Made by a program: the position numbers and the translations under genes
Part shown: piece by piece, positions 60,819 through 64,000 of the stretch
How the letters are laid out: each line of letters starts with the position of its first letter
How positions within the stretch are numbered: position 1 is the stretch's first letter
Assembly (NCBI RefSeq): GCF_020023995.1
Contig: NZ_NRRD01000004.1
Coordinates: 124,001-188,000, forward strand
Length of the DNA: 64,000 bases
DNA from: Rhodobacter sp. TJ_12
Lineage (GTDB): Bacteria > Pseudomonadota > Alphaproteobacteria > Rhodobacterales > Rhodobacteraceae
Direction: 5' to 3'
The notes under the pieces: model-generated
Seen by the model: only the letters and a program-made list of their open reading frames with translations
The model's database searches: none
Told to the model about the DNA's origin: nothing

Positions 60819-61985
60819 ATGCCCACACAAACCCCGCCATCGGAAAAACCCACCGCCCTGATCGCCACGGCAGATGGGCAATTGTTCTATGGGCGTGGCT
60901 TTGGGGCCGTGGGCGAAACCGTCGCCGAACTGGTGTTCAACACCGCGATGACCGGCTATCAGGAGATCATGACCGATCCCAGCTATGCCGGGCAGGTCGT
61001 GACCTTCACCTTCCCCCATGTTGGCAATGTCGGCGTCACCCCCGAAGATGACGAAACCGGCGAGCCGGTCGCCGCGGGCCTTGTGGTGAAATGGGACCCG
61101 ACCGAACCGTCGAACTGGCGCGCGATCGAGCCGCTTGTGGGCTGGCTGGAAAAACGTGGCAGAATCGGCGTGGGCGGGGTCGACACCCGGCGTCTGACCC
61201 GCGCGATCCGCCAACAAGGCGCGCCGCATGTGGCCATTGCGCATGACCCGGACGGCAATTTCGACATCGAGGGGCTGGTGAAAAAGGCGCGGGAGTGGAA
61301 AGGTCTTGTCGGCCTTGATCTTGCCCGCGAAGTCAGCTGCACGCAAAGCTACCAGTGGAACGAGATGCGTTGGGCTTGGCCCGAGGGCTACAAACCCCGC
61401 AGCGAACCGGGCTTCAAGGTCGTCGCCATCGATTATGGCGCGAAACGCAATATCCTGCGCTGTCTGGCCTCGGCGGGCTGCGATGTGACGGTGCTGCCTG
61501 CCACCGCCACCGCCGAAGAGGTGCTGGCGCATAATCCCGAAGGCGTGTTTTTGTCCAACGGGCCGGGCGATCCGGCGGCAACGGGGGCCTATGCCGTGCC
61601 GATGATCAAGGGCGTCTTGGAGACAGACTTGCCGGTCTTCGGCATTTGTCTGGGCCACCAGATGCTGGCGCTGGCGCTTGGCGCCAAAACGATCAAGATG
61701 AACCACGGCCACCATGGCGCGAACCATCCGGTGAAGGATAAAACCACCGGCAAGGTGGAAATCACCTCGATGAACCACGGCTTTGCGGTCGATGCGCAGA
61801 CCCTGCCCACGGGCGTCACGGAAACCCATATCAGCTTGTTTGATGGCTCCAACTGCGGCATCGCGCTGGAGAATCGGCCGGTCTTTTCCGTGCAATATCA
61901 CCCCGAAGCCAGCCCCGGCCCACAAGACAGCTATTATCTGTTCGAACGGTTCGCCGCCGCGATGGCCACCCGCCGCAGCGCCTAA
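60819..61985 (+). CDS. carA: Carbamoyl-phosphate synthase small subunit
   Basis: CarA hydrolyses glutamine and passes ammonia to CarB for carbamoyl phosphate, used in arginine and pyrimidine synthesis. The 388-residue product has an N-terminal domain with FNTAMTGYQEIMTDPSYAGQ read over two motifs. It ends in a class-I amidotransferase domain with VFGICLGHQML (nucleophilic Cys) and YHPEASPGP (His and Glu). FLSNGPGDP is also typical. carB is not next to it; a terminator follows, so the large subunit gene must lie elsewhere. Confidence 0.97.
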   Translation: MPTQTPPSEKPTALIATADGQLFYGRGFGAVGETVAELVFNTAMTGYQEIMTDPSYAGQVVTFTFPHVGNVGVTPEDDETGEPVAAGLVVKWDPTEPSNWRAIEPLVGWLEKRGRIGVGGVDTRRLTRAIRQQGAPHVAIAHDPDGNFDIEGLVKKAREWKGLVGLDLAREVSCTQSYQWNEMRWAWPEGYKPRSEPGFKVVAIDYGAKRNILRCLASAGCDVTVLPATATAEEVLAHNPEGVFLSNGPGDPAATGAYAVPMIKGVLETDLPVFGICLGHQMLALALGAKTIKMNHGHHGANHPVKDKTTGKVEITSMNHGFAVDAQTLPTGVTETHISLFDGSNCGIALENRPVFSVQYHPEASPGPQDSYYLFERFAAAMATRRSA

Positions 61986-62024
61986 GCGGGGCCGCCGAGC
62001 GTCTGAAAATCCTCAAGAATTTGT

Positions 62025-62055
62025 AAACGGCGCCGATTTCGGTGCCGTTTCTTTT
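62025..62055 (+). terminator. Intrinsic terminator after carA
   Basis: AAACGGCGCCG and CGGTGCCGTTT pair over 11 positions, one of them G-T, around an ATTT loop. CTTTT follows. Confidence 0.82.
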
Positions 62056-62098
62056 GCGCAATTACACACCCTAAAGCATAGGATTTCTCGCTTTTGTA

Positions 62099-62115
62099 TT
62101 AACCAAGCATTAACC
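62099..62115 (+). promoter_or_regulatory. Candidate CtrA box upstream of the glycosyltransferase
   Basis: TTAACCAAGCATTAACC matches the CtrA consensus TTAA-N7-TTAA exactly and ends 48 bases before the glycosyltransferase start. A further GGTTAATC lies at 62142-62149. This suggests control by the CtrA cell-cycle/motility regulator. Confidence 0.6.
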
Positions 62116-62163
62116 AAAGCTGCGCTTACTCGTCTTTGGATTGGTTAATCGCACGAGGACGAT

Positions 62164-64000
62164 ATGCGCAGCCTCGCCCGCTCGGGCATCATCTATGCCG
62201 ATTTCGGCGCCAAGGCGCGGGCACGTCTGAAACAGCCCGGGCTCGAAGACAGTGCCGCGCAGACCATGCCCATGGCGCGGCCGATACCGCCCGCGCCCGC
62301 TACGGCCCGCCCGCGCCCGCAAAGACGGCCGCTGGGGCAAATTCTGCTGGAAATGGGCGCGGTGGCGCCCGGCGACCTGCTCAAGGCGGTTACGTTGCGC
62401 CACCGCGAAGACGTGCGGCTGGGCGATATTTTGCTGACCCATGGCTGGACCGGCGAGGCGGAGTTGATGGCGGCCCTCGCACAGCAATGGAACGCCACGG
62501 TCGTCGATCTGCTGGCCGAACCGCCCGATCCGCGCCTGATCGATGCGTTGGGCCCGGAGCTATGCCTACAAGAGGCCATGGTGCCCTGGCGCAGGTTGGG
62601 CGGGGTCACGCTGATCGCCACCGCCCGGCCCGAGGATTTCGCTGCGCTCAGCACACGCCTGCCCGCGCGGCTGGGGCCGTGGCGCATGGTGCTGGCCCCT
62701 GAAAGCGATGTGCATGCCGCGCTTTTGGCGCGCCGTCAGACCGCCTTGATCCGGCGCGCCGAAATGCGGGTGGACCCGGCGCAAAGCTGCCGCAGCCACA
62801 ACGAACGACGCGCCGCGCGCATTGCGCTTGGCGTCGTGCTTGCTGCCGCGCTTGGGCTTGCGCTCGCCCCGGTGGCGGTCTTTGCGCTGCTGTTTGGCTG
62901 GGCGATCGTGACGCTTTTCGCAACCACGGGACTGCGGCTTGCCGCCTGGCTGGCGCAAATGCGCGCGCTGCGCCGCGCCGCGCGCCAAGACCCGCTCGCG
63001 CCCCCTCCCCCCACGGCCGGGGTGATGCGAAAACTCCCGATGATCTCGCTTCTTGTGCCGCTCTACGACGAATGCGACATCGCCGCGCGGCTGATTGAGC
63101 GGTTGGGGCGGCTGACCTACCCGCGCGAATTGCTCGATATCATTTTGGTGGTCGAAGAGGGCGACCGCACCACCCGCCATGCTTTGGCCGGAACCGCCCT
63201 GCCGCGCTGGATGCGCATTGTCACCGTGCCCGCAGGCCCGATCCGAACCAAGCCTCGCGCGCTCAATTACGCGCTGAATTTCTGCCGCGGCAGCGTGGTC
63301 GGGGTCTATGATGCCGAGGATATGCCCGACCCGGATCAATTGCACCGCGTCGCGCGCCGCTTTGCTGAAACCGGGCCAGAGGTGGCCTGCGTCCAAGGGG
63401 TGCTGGACTATTATAACCCCCGCACCAATTGGCTCGCGCGCTGTTTCACCATCGAATATGCCGCGTGGTTTCGCGCCATGCTGCCCGGGCTTGCGCAGCT
63501 TGGCCTTGTCGTTCCGCTGGGCGGCACGACTTTGTTCTTTCGCCGCGCCGCGCTAGAGAAACTGAGCGGATGGGATGCCCATAACGTCACCGAAGATGCC
63601 GATCTGGGCCTGCGTCTGGCGCGTCACGGCTACCGCACCGACTTGATCGACACCGTCACCCACGAAGAGGCAAACTGCCGCCCGCTGCCTTGGGTGCGGC
63701 AACGCTCGCGCTGGCTGAAGGGCTATGCGATGACATGGGCGGTGCATATGCGCGACCCGGTGCGGCTGTGGCGCGACTTGGGGACCAAGCGGTTTATCGG
63801 CGTGCAGGTGCTGATCTTGGGCGCGCTGTCGCAATATCTGCTGGCGCCGGTTCTGTGGTCTTGCTGGGCGATCCTGTTCGGTCTGTGGCACCCGGTCTCG
63901 GCGTTGCTCTCGCCGGGGGCAGAAACGTTGCTTCTGTTTGCCTTCGTGCTGACGGAATTGATCAATATCACCATCGCGGCTTGGGCGGTGCGCGGCCCCG
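62164..64000 (+). CDS. Membrane GT2 glycosyltransferase with MshEN-like N-terminal domain (3' end cut)
   Basis: An open frame from ATG 62164 runs off the right edge; 612 codons are visible. Residues about 55-120 (GQILLEMGAVAPGDLLKAV, then RLGDILLTHGW) resemble the MshEN/GspE-N domain, which binds cyclic di-GMP in some proteins. Two hydrophobic helices follow at about 220-265. A family-2 glycosyltransferase domain starts at ISLLVPLYDE; it has VYDAEDMPDPD (D-x-D-like), TEDADLGLRLA and RQRSRWLKGY (Q-x-x-R-W). More membrane helices begin at the cut end. It probably makes or exports a surface polysaccharide. It stands behind a CtrA-type box. Confidence 0.88.
   Translation, partial: MRSLARSGIIYADFGAKARARLKQPGLEDSAAQTMPMARPIPPAPATARPRPQRRPLGQILLEMGAVAPGDLLKAVTLRHREDVRLGDILLTHGWTGEAELMAALAQQWNATVVDLLAEPPDPRLIDALGPELCLQEAMVPWRRLGGVTLIATARPEDFAALSTRLPARLGPWRMVLAPESDVHAALLARRQTALIRRAEMRVDPAQSCRSHNERRAARIALGVVLAAALGLALAPVAVFALLFGWAIVTLFATTGLRLAAWLAQMRALRRAARQDPLAPPPPTAGVMRKLPMISLLVPLYDECDIAARLIERLGRLTYPRELLDIILVVEEGDRTTRHALAGTALPRWMRIVTVPAGPIRTKPRALNYALNFCRGSVVGVYDAEDMPDPDQLHRVARRFAETGPEVACVQGVLDYYNPRTNWLARCFTIEYAAWFRAMLPGLAQLGLVVPLGGTTLFFRRAALEKLSGWDAHNVTEDADLGLRLARHGYRTDLIDTVTHEEANCRPLPWVRQRSRWLKGYAMTWAVHMRDPVRLWRDLGTKRFIGVQVLILGALSQYLLAPVLWSCWAILFGLWHPVSALLSPGAETLLLFAFVLTELINITIAAWAVRGP

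Overview
This window reads as a chromosomal segment of a GC-rich alphaproteobacterium of the family Rhodobacteraceae, probably a Rhodobacter-type purple bacterium. The evidence is a cytochrome c2 gene very like the Rhodobacter capsulatus type, a CrtA-type spheroidene monooxygenase, a full DctPQM TRAP transporter, a cmk-aroA pair, and a possible CtrA box of the TTAA-N7-TTAA type. There is no rRNA, CRISPR array or intact insertion sequence. Both window edges cut a gene.

Layout. 1-5.8 kb: an unrecognised gene cut by the edge with a 68-residue peptide gene upstream, then a nitroreductase, a small lipoprotein, cmk, aroA, trmB and a DMT exporter. 5.8-12.9 kb: a dense redox/detoxification neighbourhood. 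It holds two cupins of the mandelonitrile-lyase type, a Rossmann reductase, a two-domain carboxymuconolactone-decarboxylase-like protein, LysR, a Tat-exported zinc alcohol dehydrogenase, a secreted cyclophilin-like protein, a short-chain dehydrogenase and SoxR. A near-perfect SoxR box sits inside a 19-bp promoter spacer in front of the dehydrogenase. 13-24 kb: rsgA, crtA, pflBA, an aldehyde dehydrogenase, a GMC oxidoreductase, and a divergent marR-FUSC exporter pair with two matching operator-like sites.

24-33.3 kb: a catabolic cluster of unknown substrate. One arm is lacI, a sugar-type ABC transporter (binding protein, single-domain ATPase, permease), a phosphotriesterase-like hydrolase and a glutamine-amidotransferase-like protein. 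The other holds a PfkB kinase and, divergent from it, a BtpA/SgcQ protein, a TenA-like protein and an M20 deacylase. 33.8-36.7 kb: TRAP transporter dctPQM. 36.8-40.95 kb: a decayed island between tRNA-Val and tRNA-Ser, with an integrase remnant, a GNAT acetyltransferase, a cold-shock gene with two small followers, a truncated PAS-like regulator and a broken serine recombinase.

41-47.6 kb: a tightly overlapping housekeeping operon (SPOR lipoprotein, D,D-carboxypeptidase, tmk, holB, tatD, metallo-beta-lactamase hydrolase, AEC transporter). 47.8-52.4 kb: a polyamine-type ABC transporter. 52.5-56.1 kb: a 1210-residue RTX-repeat protein ending in a Hint domain. 56.4-62 kb: tRNA-Leu, a secreted peptidoglycan-binding protein, lipB, cycA, yqeY and carA. 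The right edge cuts a membrane GT2 glycosyltransferase that carries an N-terminal MshEN-like domain.

The two best candidates for undescribed biology are the largely periplasmic detoxification set at 5.9-12.9 kb and the LacI/BtpA/TenA/phosphotriesterase catabolic cluster at 24-33.3 kb. All family calls come from reading the sequence; no database search was possible.
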